This document shows, one piece after another, positions 48,229 to 61,518 of a stretch of 64,000 nucleotides of DNA. Source of the DNA: Halobacteriovoraceae bacterium (GTDB lineage: Bacteria > Bdellovibrionota > Bacteriovoracia > Bacteriovoracales > Bacteriovoracaceae); the NCBI GenBank assembly GCA_020635115.1, contig JACKAK010000001.1, positions 372,001 through 436,000 on the forward strand, read 5' to 3'. The translations under genes were made by a program, and so were the position numbers. The notes under the pieces are model-generated. The model saw nothing but the letters and a program-made list of their open reading frames with translations, ran no database searches and had not been told where the DNA came from. Each line of letters starts with the position of its first letter. Position 1 is the stretch's first letter.

Positions 48229-48312
48229 AGTTTGAAATACTTAGATAGTTATTGTGTTTATAGATTTCAATTTAAACAATACTGTGGAAATAACATATAT
48301 GGAAGAAATGAA

Positions 48313-48344
48313 CAAAAAAAAAGACCACCCTAGAGGTGGTCTTT
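48313..48344 (-). terminator. Rho-independent terminator of the rRNA operon
   Basis: AAAGACCACC (48320-48329) and GGTGGTCTTT (48335-48344) form a ten-base-pair stem with a five-base loop; on the minus strand it is followed by a long T run (48314-48322). It lies 15 bases past the 5S gene. Confidence 0.9.
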
Positions 48345-48358
48345 AATATAAAAAAAAG

Positions 48359-48471
48359 GTGCCTCTTGCTATTCTCACACCAAGTCTCCCTGGCACTACC
48401 TTCGCCGCTACAGTGCTTAACTTCCGAGTTCGGGATGAGATCGGGTGTTTCCACTGCGCTATCGAGACACC
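48359..48471 (-). rRNA. rrf: 5S ribosomal RNA
   Basis: Read on the minus strand the segment has the classical 5S core: CCCGATCTCATCCCGAACTC and GAAGTTAAGC, with complementary ends GGTGTCTC and GAGGCACC, and a length of about 113. End positions are taken from the terminal stem and may be off by one or two bases. Last gene of the operon. Confidence 0.95.
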
Positions 48472-48610
48472 AAACTGAATTTCAATTTAGTGGAGAGGTC
48501 TTCTTTTTAACAAACGTTCTACTCAACCTCTGCTTACGTTCAAACAATCACAAAACAGAACCAGAAAATAAAACAAGAACCCGAATAAGTTTATATATCC
48601 ATGCAAGATG

Positions 48611-51534
<2,924 letters not shown>

Positions 51535-51755
51535 TACTACACAGATATATAGATTTAAATCTAAAGAATTTAATTTACTTATTCGGGTTCTCGTCTACTT
51601 TCTGATCCTGTTATGTGATTGTTTAAGATCTTGTTCTAGGATTTCTCCTAAAAACAATATTAAAGATAAAGAAAGAAACCGACGTTATTGACCAGAATTG
51701 AGCTCAACTTCAACATTTAAATTCAACTTCAACTGATTTTGCTCTAACTCCATTA
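51535..51755 (-). other. 16S-23S internal transcribed spacer, no tRNA
   Basis: About 220 AT-rich bases between 16S and 23S. I searched it for cloverleaf elements (T-arm GTTCGA-type loops, CCA ends) on both strands and saw none, in contrast with the common Ile/Ala tRNA pair. Only processing and antitermination signals would be expected here; I cannot place them. Confidence 0.7.
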
Positions 51756-53300
<1,545 letters not shown>

Positions 53301-53557
53301 AAAACATATTCTAAAATTTAATTAGGTAAATTTTTGACGGTCTAGATGTGTCCTGGTGGTTTCCAGGCGTCGGCATACTACTGTATCGCATTCACTTTAA
53401 CATAAACAACTTTCACTCTAACAAGTAGTCATCTAGTTACGCCGATCTTTATTTAACGTCGGTTTCTTCTCATCTTTTTTGCCACAAGGGCAAATTTATT
53501 TATCATATTCGAATGTAAAAGAACTGCTCAAACGAATCCATAAGGATGAACTCATTT
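53301..53557 (-). other. Leader between tRNA-Ala and 16S rRNA
   Basis: 257 bases with several inverted repeats: CTAGATG (53342-53348) with CATCTAG (53430-53436), and a CCTGG/CCAGG hairpin (53352-53367). These probably fold the precursor for processing. No gene is seen in it. Confidence 0.5.
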
Positions 53558-53633
53558 TGGTGGAGATGACAGGAGTCGAACCTGCGACCCCTTGCGTGCA
53601 AAGCAAGTGCTCTCCCAACTGAGCTACACCCCC
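53558..53633 (-). tRNA. tRNA-Ala (anticodon TGC)
   Basis: 76 bases on the minus strand: acceptor 5' GGGGGTG, D-arm AGCTCAGTTGGGAGAGC, anticodon arm CTTGC-TTTGCAC-GCAAG with anticodon TGC, T-arm with GGTTCGACTCC, and an encoded CCA end. The acceptor stem includes two G-U pairs. It is placed between the operon promoter and 16S, so it is probably co-transcribed with the rRNAs. Confidence 0.97.
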
Positions 53634-53670
53634 AAGCAAGTTAAGTGCGTATCGTTTGAACGTGAGGTGA

Positions 53671-53699
53671 AATTTAATAGAACTGATTTTAACTGTCAA
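53671..53699 (-). promoter_or_regulatory. rRNA operon promoter with A/T-rich UP element
   Basis: Minus-strand TTGACA (53694-53699), spacer of 17, TAAATT (53671-53676), about 38 bases before tRNA-Ala. Directly upstream (about 53703-53745) are long A and T runs like those of an UP element, as expected for a strong rRNA promoter. The divergent cyclophilin gene starts beyond this tract. Confidence 0.65.
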
Positions 53700-53789
53700 C
53701 ACTATTTTTTAAAAATATCATTTTTTTTTAAAAAAATTTTTTTGTAGTAATATATGTTTTGTTTAAAGTAGAATTTTGACGGAGTGCAA

Positions 53790-54347
53790 ATGAAATATTT
53801 AATCCTTTTTTCAATCTTATTTTTCTATTCATGTTCTCGTGAAGAAAAGAGATCAGATCTCATAGATAAAGTTCAATTTGATGCCAAAGCATTAGAAATT
53901 GACAGTAATAATTTAAGTAAAGCAAAAGCTATTTTAAAAACAGTTCATGGTAATATTATTATCCAATTTTATCCTCGTTCGGCCCCAATAACTGTAACGA
54001 GAATTATCACTTTAATCAGAGATGGTTATTATAACGGTCTTACTTTTCATAGAGTTTTTAAAAACTTCATCGTTCAAACTGGCGATCCTACCGCTACAGG
54101 AAAAGGAGGAAGTGGACTCAAGCTAAAGGCCGAATTCAATAATATTCCACATATAGAAGGAACTGTTGCCATGGCCAGATTGCCTAGTGACGAAAATTCT
54201 GCAGATTCACAGTTTTATATCTCTTTAGCTACTTCTGAACACCTAGATCATAAATACACTGTTTTCGGACAAGTAACGAGTGGCATTGAGATTGTTAAAA
54301 AAATTCAGCAAGGAGATAAAATCATTTCTCTCACTCTTATTGAATAA
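53790..54347 (+). CDS. Cyclophilin-type peptidyl-prolyl isomerase lipoprotein
   Basis: 185 residues from ATG 53790 (GGAG seven bases upstream; a GTG at 53784 lies too close). The signal peptide ends in a lipobox-like FFYSC, so it is a lipoprotein in the periplasm. The cyclophilin domain follows from about residue 40: GNIIIQFYPRSAPITV, TFHRVFKNFIVQTGDPT with GKGGSG, and ENSADSQFYISLA. The catalytic Arg and the Phe/Gln positions are present. It would assist folding of exported proteins. Ends tail-to-tail against the next gene with no gap. Confidence 0.93.
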   Translation: MKYLILFSILFFYSCSREEKRSDLIDKVQFDAKALEIDSNNLSKAKAILKTVHGNIIIQFYPRSAPITVTRIITLIRDGYYNGLTFHRVFKNFIVQTGDPTATGKGGSGLKLKAEFNNIPHIEGTVAMARLPSDENSADSQFYISLATSEHLDHKYTVFGQVTSGIEIVKKIQQGDKIISLTLIE

Positions 54348-54764
54348 TTATCTGTTTTCACACGTGATATTTTCAGAAATTACATCTATTGCTCCAAATT
54401 GTTTTCGATATGCTCTGACTAATAGTTTTCCGTTGAAAGTTTTTGCATTTTTTTGAAAATTTTCTATCCGAAAATTTATATGTTCTAAATCTTTTCTTAC
54501 TGAATATTGTGTAATATCTCCCAATAGATATAAACTACTTGCGCTTCCTGGCCGTAATTTTTTCAATTTTGTTATGAATTTAGAACCAGGACTTAGAACA
54601 AAAAAAGAGTTTTCTATATTACGTAAATTTTGAATTTCAAATACCCTATTAGAAATCGGTTTAAGTTCTATTTCCACGCTGTTATCAATATTATTGCAAA
54701 AATAAGTTTGAGAATTGGCCAATAAAGAATTTATGATCGAATAAAAGATAAATATGCCTTTCAT
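54348..54764 (-). CDS. Hypothetical small exported protein
   Basis: 138 residues from ATG 54764, supported by GGAG about ten bases upstream; the signal-peptide-like start is MKGIFIFYSIINSLLANS. The mature part has a cysteine near each end (QTYFCNN, ENITCEN) that may form a disulphide, and beta-type segments such as NSFFVLSPGSKFITKLKKL. No family recognised. Its stop directly abuts that of the cyclophilin gene. Confidence 0.65.
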   Translation of the reverse strand: MKGIFIFYSIINSLLANSQTYFCNNIDNSVEIELKPISNRVFEIQNLRNIENSFFVLSPGSKFITKLKKLRPGSASSLYLLGDITQYSVRKDLEHINFRIENFQKNAKTFNGKLLVRAYRKQFGAIDVISENITCENR

Positions 54765-54974
54765 AGCTTTCTCCAAAATAATTCAGAAATAAATTATCTC
54801 AAATTTTTTTGGCTTTTAGAAGTAATGTCAGAATTTGAAAGCAACAAATTCTAAGAGTGAGTTTTTTCGAAGATGTTTCTCTCTTTCTCAAAGAAAGAAA
54901 CCTAGGTTAAGTTTTTATACAATTACAAATATTATATTTTCTATAGTGATGAGTTTAATTTAATTAGTTAAGGA

Positions 54975-55217
54975 GATTTTCTGTAAAGTCCCCATGAATG
55001 CTGATTAAATCATACTTTTTTTATAATTTGAGTTCACTAAAAGTGCTCCTAATCAAGAGAATTTTTCGCTCAGTAATTTTCGGTGTTACATTATTTGTCA
55101 TAAGTGCTTCCGTAAAAAAACAGCTTTAGAAACCCATAAGCTCTTGTCTCTTACACCACAACACAGACAAATTATACTCGGTTCCTCCCAGATAAACCTC
55201 TAAAACCCGTATTCATT
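54975..55217 (-). pseudogene. Possible second tnpB fossil (zinc-finger end)
   Basis: In one minus-strand frame (about 55205-55085) stands RFIWEEPSIICLCCG followed by VRDKSLWVSKAVFLRKHL, which lines up with the zinc-finger end of TnpB (an R-F-x-P-S-S-K-T-C-S-x-C-G block, then L-S-L-S...F-x-C-R-K-C-G). Several Cys have been lost and stops precede it. At about 54980-55010 a CATGGGGACTTTACAG stretch is a weak echo of the IS605 right end. It is beyond the better right end at 55511, so it would be a separate, older copy or a rearranged piece. Confidence 0.35.
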
Positions 55218-55510
55218 CTTCCATGCCTGACCAGTCTTCCCTCATTCCTAAAACTATTTAAATCTAATCACATAGTTTTCTTCGTACTTGAGCCGTTCAT
55301 TACAACTTGAACGATTTCATTTCTTGTAAGTTTAAGACTGATACATCCTATGCTACTTCCCATTGGAATAATTTTTCAACTCTTTGGCAGTAAACTTCTA
55401 AACACATCTATCTTCACTCTTCAATTACGACAAATTGCCTAAGCAAGGAAGCTTTCTTTTTTCATATGCACTCCGTCTCTCCCTACTTTCTCATTTCTTA
55501 GATGAGTTTT

Positions 55511-55545
55511 TGACATACTCCCCATTGTGAAATCACGGGAATTCT
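55511..55545 (-). mobile_element. IS200/IS605-type right-end hairpin (degenerate)
   Basis: On the minus strand AATTCCCGTGATTTCACA followed by ATGGGGAGTATGTCAA is a decayed form of the right end common in IS605/IS1341 elements (CCCCGTGGCTTTAGCCA then TGGGGAGTATGTCAA). The terminal GGGGAGTATGTCAA is intact, the stem is damaged. It is placed where the 3' end of a minus-strand tnpB should be. Confidence 0.7.
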
Positions 55546-56160
55546 TGGGATTCAAGTTACACGAACCTGATTGAACTCAAGAGATACCACGTCTAAACCC
55601 AAGGAAGATGCCCCCGTCTTTTAAACAGAGTTCATCTCTTGTTTTGGTATTTCCAAATTTTGAACAAAGCTTCGAACAAGGAAAAAATCAAACAATTTTA
55701 TGAAAAGTTTATCTGTGTTCTGTCGATTAAAATTTCAAAATCTGAAAAAATATAGCAAAAGAATAGTCTGAAATTTTTCTTCCCCAAAGGTGTAACATGC
55801 CTTCGAGGCTTAGGTTTTGAAAAAAGATATGGGCGAAATTTTTTTACACAAGCTTTAGGGTCATTTGAAAATGAGCATCTCGTATTTTTGTTTGTTATTT
55901 TCAGGTATAAAATCTTCTTCAATCGCACAACTAATTGAATTGTACCAATCTCCAACTGAGTCTCTCAAAATTGTTATTGTTTTCCGTGTTCCAATAATTT
56001 TTCTAGAATTATTGTACCGATACCATGTATTTCCTATTTTAACTCGACAATTTCCTTCGTCTAGCTTCAATCCTGCCTGGTTTAAAGTAAATGACTTTTC
56101 TTTTCGAAAGGAGAATTTTTTTAAAGGCCAGACCTGGTATACTCATGTTTAAGGTCAGCG
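55546..56160 (-). pseudogene. tnpB: Decayed tnpB (IS605 family OrfB, RNA-guided nuclease ancestor of Cas12)
   Basis: Three pieces of TnpB are readable. ADLKHEY (56159-56139) is in one frame and is soon ended by a stop. In the next frame KFSFRKEKSFTLNQAGLKLD begins at 56118 and goes on with NSRKIIGTRKTITILRD and NSISCAIEEDF, the typical middle part of the protein before the RuvC region, until a stop at 55861. The RuvC-like nuclease core and zinc finger are missing. Close to the right end, ASSLGLDVVSLEFNQV resembles a TnpB tail. So the gene is frameshifted and deleted inside. No TnpA is present. Confidence 0.75.
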
Positions 56161-56253
56161 GATTTATGGCCAGTCATGGTAAATTTACAGTTACTTGCTT
56201 TATCTAAAGACTTACAAAAAGTTTCAGATTTTTTGAAGATAAAAAAATACGGT

Positions 56254-56538
56254 TTATCTTGAAATCGTTTCAAGCATTAATGCGATAGCATAAATGGCCG
56301 CAACACATGGAACGGCCGCTAAAAATGCCATATATTTTGTTTCTTCTTTAAGGTGCATATAAAAAAAAGCAACAAGAAAGGCCTTACTTATGGCCAGTAA
56401 AGTTAAAGATGATGCTCTGAAAATATAGGCAATAGGGAAATCAGGAATGAGAACTTCTATGACCGTCAGAACGGCCAGGGCCACAAAAATGATCATATAT
56501 TCTTTTGTATGTTTTTTGTGTACGACCTCACCAGACAT
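56254..56538 (-). CDS. Cytochrome c oxidase subunit IV-type protein
   Basis: 94 residues with three hydrophobic segments (YMIIFVALAVLTVIEVLI, SLTLLAISKAFLVAFFYMHL and MAFLAAVPCVAAIYAIALML). The KAFLVAFFYMHLKEETKY block is typical of the prokaryotic subunit IV family (COX4_pro). It stabilises the aa3/caa3-type oxidase in the inner membrane. Last gene of the oxidase cluster, 11 bases after sco; the tnpB fossil begins about 100 bases further on. Confidence 0.88.
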   Translation of the reverse strand: MSGEVVHKKHTKEYMIIFVALAVLTVIEVLIPDFPIAYIFRASSLTLLAISKAFLVAFFYMHLKEETKYMAFLAAVPCVAAIYAIALMLETISR

Positions 56539-56549
56539 ATCTCTCTCCC

Positions 56550-57227
56550 TTATATTTGTCTGTTAAAACTATTGTTTACCAATAATCCTACATCAAGCAT
56601 GAGCTGATTTATACTATTTTTATCTAAAGAGTAAAGACCTCTTACTCTTCCTTTTTGATCTACCAAAACGAGCTTTTCACTATGAGCGATATCATACAAT
56701 TGAAAATCATTTTTGCCCTTTGATTCTCCCAATACAACTTTAAACCCACCCTCAATTGTTTTTCGTAAAGTTTCTTCATTTCCCGTAAGAAATTTCCATA
56801 CCCATGGGTTACTATTTAGTTTTCTAGAATGTTTAAAAAGCTTTTCAGGTGTATCCGTAAGGGGGTCTACTGTGAAAGATACAATTGCAGTGGATTGCCC
56901 TACACCTTTCAATCGTTTTTGAATTTTTTGCAATTCTTTCATGAGATGAGGACAAGTCGATGTGCAAGAAGTAAAAAAGAAATTTGCGATATAAACTTTG
57001 CCTAAAAGGTCTTTGCTTCCAAAAGGTTTGCCAAATTCATCACTTAGATTAAAATCCGTAACCCCGTAGTATACAGGCAATGGATCAGGAAGTTTTCTAT
57101 TGATCGATTTGATTAAAGGGTAACCAAAAAAGAAAGTACAAATTAAAACCCAAAATGTTTTAGATACAACAACTTTTTCAAGTAAAGAATCATCTCTTAA
57201 ATGTCCTTGTGTAATCTCTATGCTCAT
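56550..57227 (-). CDS. SCO1/SenC copper chaperone
   Basis: 225 residues: one N-terminal membrane anchor, then a thioredoxin-like domain with the copper-binding pair in FTSCTSTCPHLMKEL (CxxxC, about 89-103) and a conserved His late in the protein (DIAHSEKLVLVD). Supplies copper to the Cu-A centre of oxidase subunit II, which is encoded in the same cluster. Four bases after the cytochrome c gene. Confidence 0.93.
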   Translation of the reverse strand: MSIEITQGHLRDDSLLEKVVVSKTFWVLICTFFFGYPLIKSINRKLPDPLPVYYGVTDFNLSDEFGKPFGSKDLLGKVYIANFFFTSCTSTCPHLMKELQKIQKRLKGVGQSTAIVSFTVDPLTDTPEKLFKHSRKLNSNPWVWKFLTGNEETLRKTIEGGFKVVLGESKGKNDFQLYDIAHSEKLVLVDQKGRVRGLYSLDKNSINQLMLDVGLLVNNSFNRQI

Positions 57228-57230
57228 AAA

Positions 57231-58118
57231 TTATTTTAAACTATCAATTAGTTTTTTTCTTTGTGGAGTATTTTTTATATCAATTAGAGATTTTACGTAA
57301 TGTGCAACGGCCCATATGTCATCTGTAGAAAGAGTATCTATCCAAGCAGGCATAGATGTTCCACCAACACCAGAAGCAATTCTTACATATAGGTCTTCTA
57401 CTGTTTTTGCTGACCTTACAAAATGCCAAGTAAAATCTACCGGAATGGCCTGGTAACCATGCTCAGAGTCTTGAAGTTTAATTTTGTAAAATTCTTTATC
57501 CATCTCAAAATTTGAACCATCGGTCTTCATGCTCCAAGTATCCATTTCTTGTTTTGTAGCATAGCCTCTATGACATGCCTGACATTGGGCCTGCATATGG
57601 TAGACAAATTTACCTCTTTCGATAGCACTTTTCTTATGGGCCATACCATATGGATCTTTGGTAACCTCTATTTCTTTGCCTAATTTTTTATCTTTTCCTT
57701 CCCAAGCTTTAGGAGCGAAAGTCTTAATATATTGAACAACTTGAAACAGTTGTTTTTCCTTAAGATCCCATGGCAACATTCCAGTTCCATTCAATCCATT
57801 TAATATAATATTTTTTAAATGCGAATCATGAGGAAGTTCACCTGAAGGGACTTTCCCAAATTTGAATAATCCGAGTGTAAAATTTCGAGGAGGAGGTACT
57901 AGTCCTTTAGAAGCAACACCTTGACCGTCACCTTTCACTCCATGACAGGCCATACAATATTCTTGATAAATTCTTCTCCCCTTATTTAAATCATCTGCAG
58001 AAGCGACAACTCCCCCTGCAAATATTTTGCTTTCATAAAACTGCGCTCTTTCATCTTGGCAAGAGACAAGAGAAAGCAATGTAGATAATAAAAGTAAAGT
58101 AGAGACAATTCCTTTCAT
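57231..58118 (-). CDS. Diheme cytochrome c lipoprotein of the oxidase cluster
   Basis: 295 residues from ATG 58118 (AAGGAT upstream; the earlier start at 58142 would overlap coxC). A lipoprotein signal ends in LLSLVSC. Two heme c sites follow: CMACHG (about residue 54) and CQACHRG (about 178), each with a Met-containing candidate axial-ligand loop (GTGMLPW and TSMPAW). It is in the place where electron carriers to caa3-type oxidases are often encoded, so I infer that it is the membrane-anchored donor to Cu-A of subunit II. Confidence 0.9.
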   Translation of the reverse strand: MKGIVSTLLLLSTLLSLVSCQDERAQFYESKIFAGGVVASADDLNKGRRIYQEYCMACHGVKGDGQGVASKGLVPPPRNFTLGLFKFGKVPSGELPHDSHLKNIILNGLNGTGMLPWDLKEKQLFQVVQYIKTFAPKAWEGKDKKLGKEIEVTKDPYGMAHKKSAIERGKFVYHMQAQCQACHRGYATKQEMDTWSMKTDGSNFEMDKEFYKIKLQDSEHGYQAIPVDFTWHFVRSAKTVEDLYVRIASGVGGTSMPAWIDTLSTDDIWAVAHYVKSLIDIKNTPQRKKLIDSLK

Positions 58119-58131
58119 AAAAATCCTTAAA

Positions 58132-58701
58132 CTATATAACAAATATCAACGCATAAATTATTAACCAAACGACAGCGAGAAAATGCCAAAATTTTCCAAT
58201 ATTGATAACCAGCCCTTCTTGCTGTAAGAAGTTCACTTTGTTAACTCTAAAAACAAGACTGAGAAGTCCAATTAGACCTAGAAGTATGTGGGCCGCATGT
58301 GTCCAAGTATATCCATAAATAATGGATGCAAAGATTCCTGATCCGGCATATATACCATTGACTTTCAAAGTACTCCATAGTTGAAATTGTGAAAATACAA
58401 ATAATAGACCCATCAGGAGAGCTGTATACAAGTAGGGTAATATCTTCTTTTCTTGAAATAAATAAAAGGAGATAGAGCTTATTAAAATTATTGATGTACT
58501 AATGTGTGCCTGAAAACTTGGAAGTTGATCCATTCCAAGTGGAGGCCATACGTTGGCCGTGAGACGGTAGACAGCATAACCCATAAATAGAGTTAAAAAG
58601 AGCATTGAAAATGAAATTAATAATACTGCCATTCCGATTGAAGAGGCCACTCTTTCAGAAGTTTGTACCTTTGTGATTAAAGTGTTTTGTGCAGTATTCA
58701 T
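58132..58701 (-). CDS. coxC: Cytochrome c oxidase subunit III
   Basis: 189 residues with five hydrophobic segments, the size of the shorter bacterial subunit III. Visible: VLLISFSMLFLTLFMGYAVY, the WPPLGMDQLPSF loop, YGYTWTHAAHILLGLIGLLS and a C-terminal KFWHFLAVVWLIIYALIFVI. Part of the membrane core next to subunit I; 13 bases after coxA. Confidence 0.92.
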   Translation of the reverse strand: MNTAQNTLITKVQTSERVASSIGMAVLLISFSMLFLTLFMGYAVYRLTANVWPPLGMDQLPSFQAHISTSIILISSISFYLFQEKKILPYLYTALLMGLLFVFSQFQLWSTLKVNGIYAGSGIFASIIYGYTWTHAAHILLGLIGLLSLVFRVNKVNFLQQEGLVINIGKFWHFLAVVWLIIYALIFVI

Positions 58702-58714
58702 TCGTTACTCATTT

Positions 58715-60442
58715 TTACGCTTGAACAAGTTCTTCTGTTTGATATTGGAAATCCTTGTCTTTTACATTTGGATTTGAAAACTCATGAGGCCCGCATTTCA
58801 CAACTGGAATTTTATCAAAATTGTAGTGAGGAGCAGGAGAAGGAATTGTCCATTCTAGCGTTCCTACATTCCAGGGATTCTGTTGAGCTTTTTCACCTTT
58901 TAAGAGAGTATGAATAAAATTCCAAACGAAAAATAATTGCGCAAGCCCCATTAAGATCGCACTTACAGAAATAAAAGTGTTAATAGGAATAAGCTTGTGT
59001 AAAAACTCATAAACAAATGGATTATAAATTCTTCTGTGCATTCCGGCGTATCCGACAATCATCATACCCATGAATACTCCATTTAAGCCAAGCATTGTTA
59101 ACCAAAAATGTATTTTAGCAAGGGTTTCATTCAACATCTTTCCAAACATTTTTGGAAACCAGAAATAGACAGCAGCGAATCCACCCAAGAGAACAGATGC
59201 CGCCATTGTGTAGTGAAAGTGTCCAACAACGAAATAGGTGTCATGTAAATAAAGATCAGTTGTAACAGTGGCCAGATAAAGACCAGTTAATCCTCCTAGA
59301 CCAAAAACAAAAACTACTCCAAGAGCAAAGAGCATTGGTGAATCAAAACGTATGGATCCCTTCCATAGAGTTCCAAGCCAGTTTGCAAAGAAAACTGCTG
59401 AAGGTATTGAAATTGTCATTGTTAGCATCATAAAAGTTTGAGTAAGGAGGGGACTCATCTGTGTTGTGTACATATGATGTCCATATACGATTGTTGATAA
59501 AATCGTAATAGTTGTCATCGATAATGCTGTTGCTTTCATCCCAAAAGCTGGTTTACGAGAGAAAAAAGAGAGTAAGTCTGAAACTATACCCCAGGCCGGT
59601 AAAATAAGAATATATACTTCTGGATGGCCAAAGATCCAAAAAACGTGTTGAAACAAAATTGGATCCCCCGTTCCTGATGTAGCTGCTGCACCGGCCAGGA
59701 AGAAGGTTGTGCCAAAAACTCTATCAAAGATGAGAAGTAATAATCCTGCTCCTAGGACTGGTAAAAATATTGCATTCAATACAGCTGTAAGCCCTAGGCC
59801 CCAAACTGTTAGAGGCATATCAAAATATCCCATACCTGGAGCTCTTAAGACAATTATAGTTGTTATGTAGTTAATCGCACCCATTGTAGAGCTAATTCCT
59901 AGCATAAAAAGTGATAAGCACCATAAGGTTTGACCTAGACCGGGCTGACCGATCATTGTTGAAAGAGTGGGGTAAGAAGTCCATCCCCCAGAAGCAGCTC
60001 CTAAGGGTAAACAAAGAGAAATAAGTAATACAATACCTGAGGCAAATGCAAGCCAAAAAGAAAGCATATTTAGAACGGGAAACGCCATATCTCTTGCACC
60101 TATTTGCAAAGGAATACAAAAATTTCCAAATGCTCCAATGAGAATTGGTGTAATGGCAAAGAAAATCATGATTGTACCATGTAAAGTGAAAAGCATAGCA
60201 TAAGTATCAGGAGGAACAATTCCGTTTGAATCAGGAAACAAAAATGGCCCTAAGAGGGGAAAAGCTTGTCCGGGGAAGGCCAGAGTCCAACGTATAAGAA
60301 GGGCCATCATTCCACCGATCCCTAAAAAGAAAATTCCGTACCATAAAAATTGCTTACCAATTACTTTATGATCAAAGGAAAATATATATTTAGAAAGAAA
60401 AGTTGTTGGTTTTGCATGAATATGCTGTTCGTAAAATGCCAT
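58715..60442 (-). CDS. coxA: Cytochrome c oxidase subunit I
   Basis: 575 residues, twelve membrane segments, heme-copper oxidase with heme a/a3 and Cu-B. Visible: the low-spin heme His in MLFTLHGTIMIFFAITP, the Cu-B/cross-link motif HPEVYILILPAWG (about 264-276), YGHHMYTTQMSP with the Cu-B His pair, and the DTYFVVGHFHYTMAA block carrying the heme ligands of helix X. It pumps protons while reducing oxygen. Between coxB and coxC in the operon. Confidence 0.98.
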   Translation of the reverse strand: MAFYEQHIHAKPTTFLSKYIFSFDHKVIGKQFLWYGIFFLGIGGMMALLIRWTLAFPGQAFPLLGPFLFPDSNGIVPPDTYAMLFTLHGTIMIFFAITPILIGAFGNFCIPLQIGARDMAFPVLNMLSFWLAFASGIVLLISLCLPLGAASGGWTSYPTLSTMIGQPGLGQTLWCLSLFMLGISSTMGAINYITTIIVLRAPGMGYFDMPLTVWGLGLTAVLNAIFLPVLGAGLLLLIFDRVFGTTFFLAGAAATSGTGDPILFQHVFWIFGHPEVYILILPAWGIVSDLLSFFSRKPAFGMKATALSMTTITILSTIVYGHHMYTTQMSPLLTQTFMMLTMTISIPSAVFFANWLGTLWKGSIRFDSPMLFALGVVFVFGLGGLTGLYLATVTTDLYLHDTYFVVGHFHYTMAASVLLGGFAAVYFWFPKMFGKMLNETLAKIHFWLTMLGLNGVFMGMMIVGYAGMHRRIYNPFVYEFLHKLIPINTFISVSAILMGLAQLFFVWNFIHTLLKGEKAQQNPWNVGTLEWTIPSPAPHYNFDKIPVVKCGPHEFSNPNVKDKDFQYQTEELVQA

Positions 60443-60477
60443 TTTTTCTTACTCCGAATATTTAAAAAAATCTTTAA

Positions 60478-61302
60478 TTACTTAACCCACTTCCATCCCC
60501 AAAAAAATGCGAGATTTTTTGGATCATTCTCCATTGCAGCGACTTCTTGAGCTTGTTGATACCATTTTTCATAATCATCTTGTGAATAGACGGTCATTTT
60601 CGCCTGCATCTTATAATGGTTTGTTCCGCACATTTCGGCGCAAACAACTGGATATTCGCCTTCTAAAACTTCATCTTTTTTCAATTCAAACCACATTCTG
60701 GTAACTCTACCAGGAATAGCATCAACTTTTCTTCTTGTATTTGGTAGAGAGAAAGAATGAATGACATCTTTTGAAATAACCTGAACAACAACTTTCTTGC
60801 CTTGTGGAACTCTAAAATCATTTGTAAGAACGACGTCATCAGCGGTATTAAACACTTGATCTTTTCCAGGATATCTTACATTCCACATCCATTGTTGTCC
60901 CATTATCTGAATTCTTACAGCGTCATCTTCCTTGGGCCATTTTGTATAAATTCCTGTATAATCCTGATTAGATTCTTTAGTTATTCTCATATCAATAAAC
61001 AAGAAAACTGAAAGTGCAATGGCCGCAACAAGAGCAATTTGTTTTTTACTATCTCCCTTGTTATAAGAAGCACTTTTGTTTCTCTTCTTAGCATAAAAAA
61101 AAGAAAAACCAAAAAGACCTAAACAAACGAGGGTGAAAAAAAAGAGATTTGCATAAGTTGTATATGCAAATAGTTCATCTATACGATGCCCATTGATAGA
61201 TAAATCAATTGGAGGTTTCATTCTCTCCCAAAGCCCCATATCCAATGTACGTCCATCATTCGATCCAACAAACAAATTTAAAAGATCACTCGTAAATTCC
61301 AT
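60478..61302 (-). CDS. coxB: Cytochrome c oxidase subunit II
   Basis: 274 residues: two membrane segments (about 47-68 and 88-105), then the Cu-A cupredoxin domain with MGQQWMWNVRYPG, the ligand His in DVIHSFSLPNTRRKVDAIPG and the binuclear copper site CAEMCGTNHYKM (about 222-233). The usual N-terminal signal peptide is absent; the first about 40 residues are periplasmic-looking. No heme c domain is fused, which fits with the separate diheme cytochrome in the same operon. GAAGGAATTTT precedes the ATG. Confidence 0.96.
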   Translation of the reverse strand: MEFTSDLLNLFVGSNDGRTLDMGLWERMKPPIDLSINGHRIDELFAYTTYANLFFFTLVCLGLFGFSFFYAKKRNKSASYNKGDSKKQIALVAAIALSVFLFIDMRITKESNQDYTGIYTKWPKEDDAVRIQIMGQQWMWNVRYPGKDQVFNTADDVVLTNDFRVPQGKKVVVQVISKDVIHSFSLPNTRRKVDAIPGRVTRMWFELKKDEVLEGEYPVVCAEMCGTNHYKMQAKMTVYSQDDYEKWYQQAQEVAAMENDPKNLAFFWGWKWVK

Positions 61303-61518
61303 AAAATTCCTTCAAGTTAATGAAGCTGTTAATAACCAACGAACACAAAAACTGGATTTTGTTCAATGTTCGAACTCAACATTTTAAAAACAGATAGTAG
61401 GGCTTATACTATAAAAATGTTAATGCTTCTACTAGTCTTTTTAAATTGGGCAGAATTCACAGTAGAGTTTCAGAGTTCAATGAATTTTGCAACAAAGATA
61501 TGAATTTTTTAAAATTAT

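Noticed and set aside
54850..54910. Imperfect palindrome GTTTCT...AAGAAAC upstream of the small secreted protein gene
   Set aside because: Low-complexity pyrimidine/purine run with mismatches; not followed by T tract and not near a start codon.
55698..55955. Minus-strand 85-codon frame as a gene
   Set aside because: It partly overlaps the TnpB frame out of phase and has no ribosome site or recognisable content.
55865..56152. Plus-strand 95-codon frame
   Set aside because: It lies opposite the TnpB-like segments on the minus strand and has no motif of its own.
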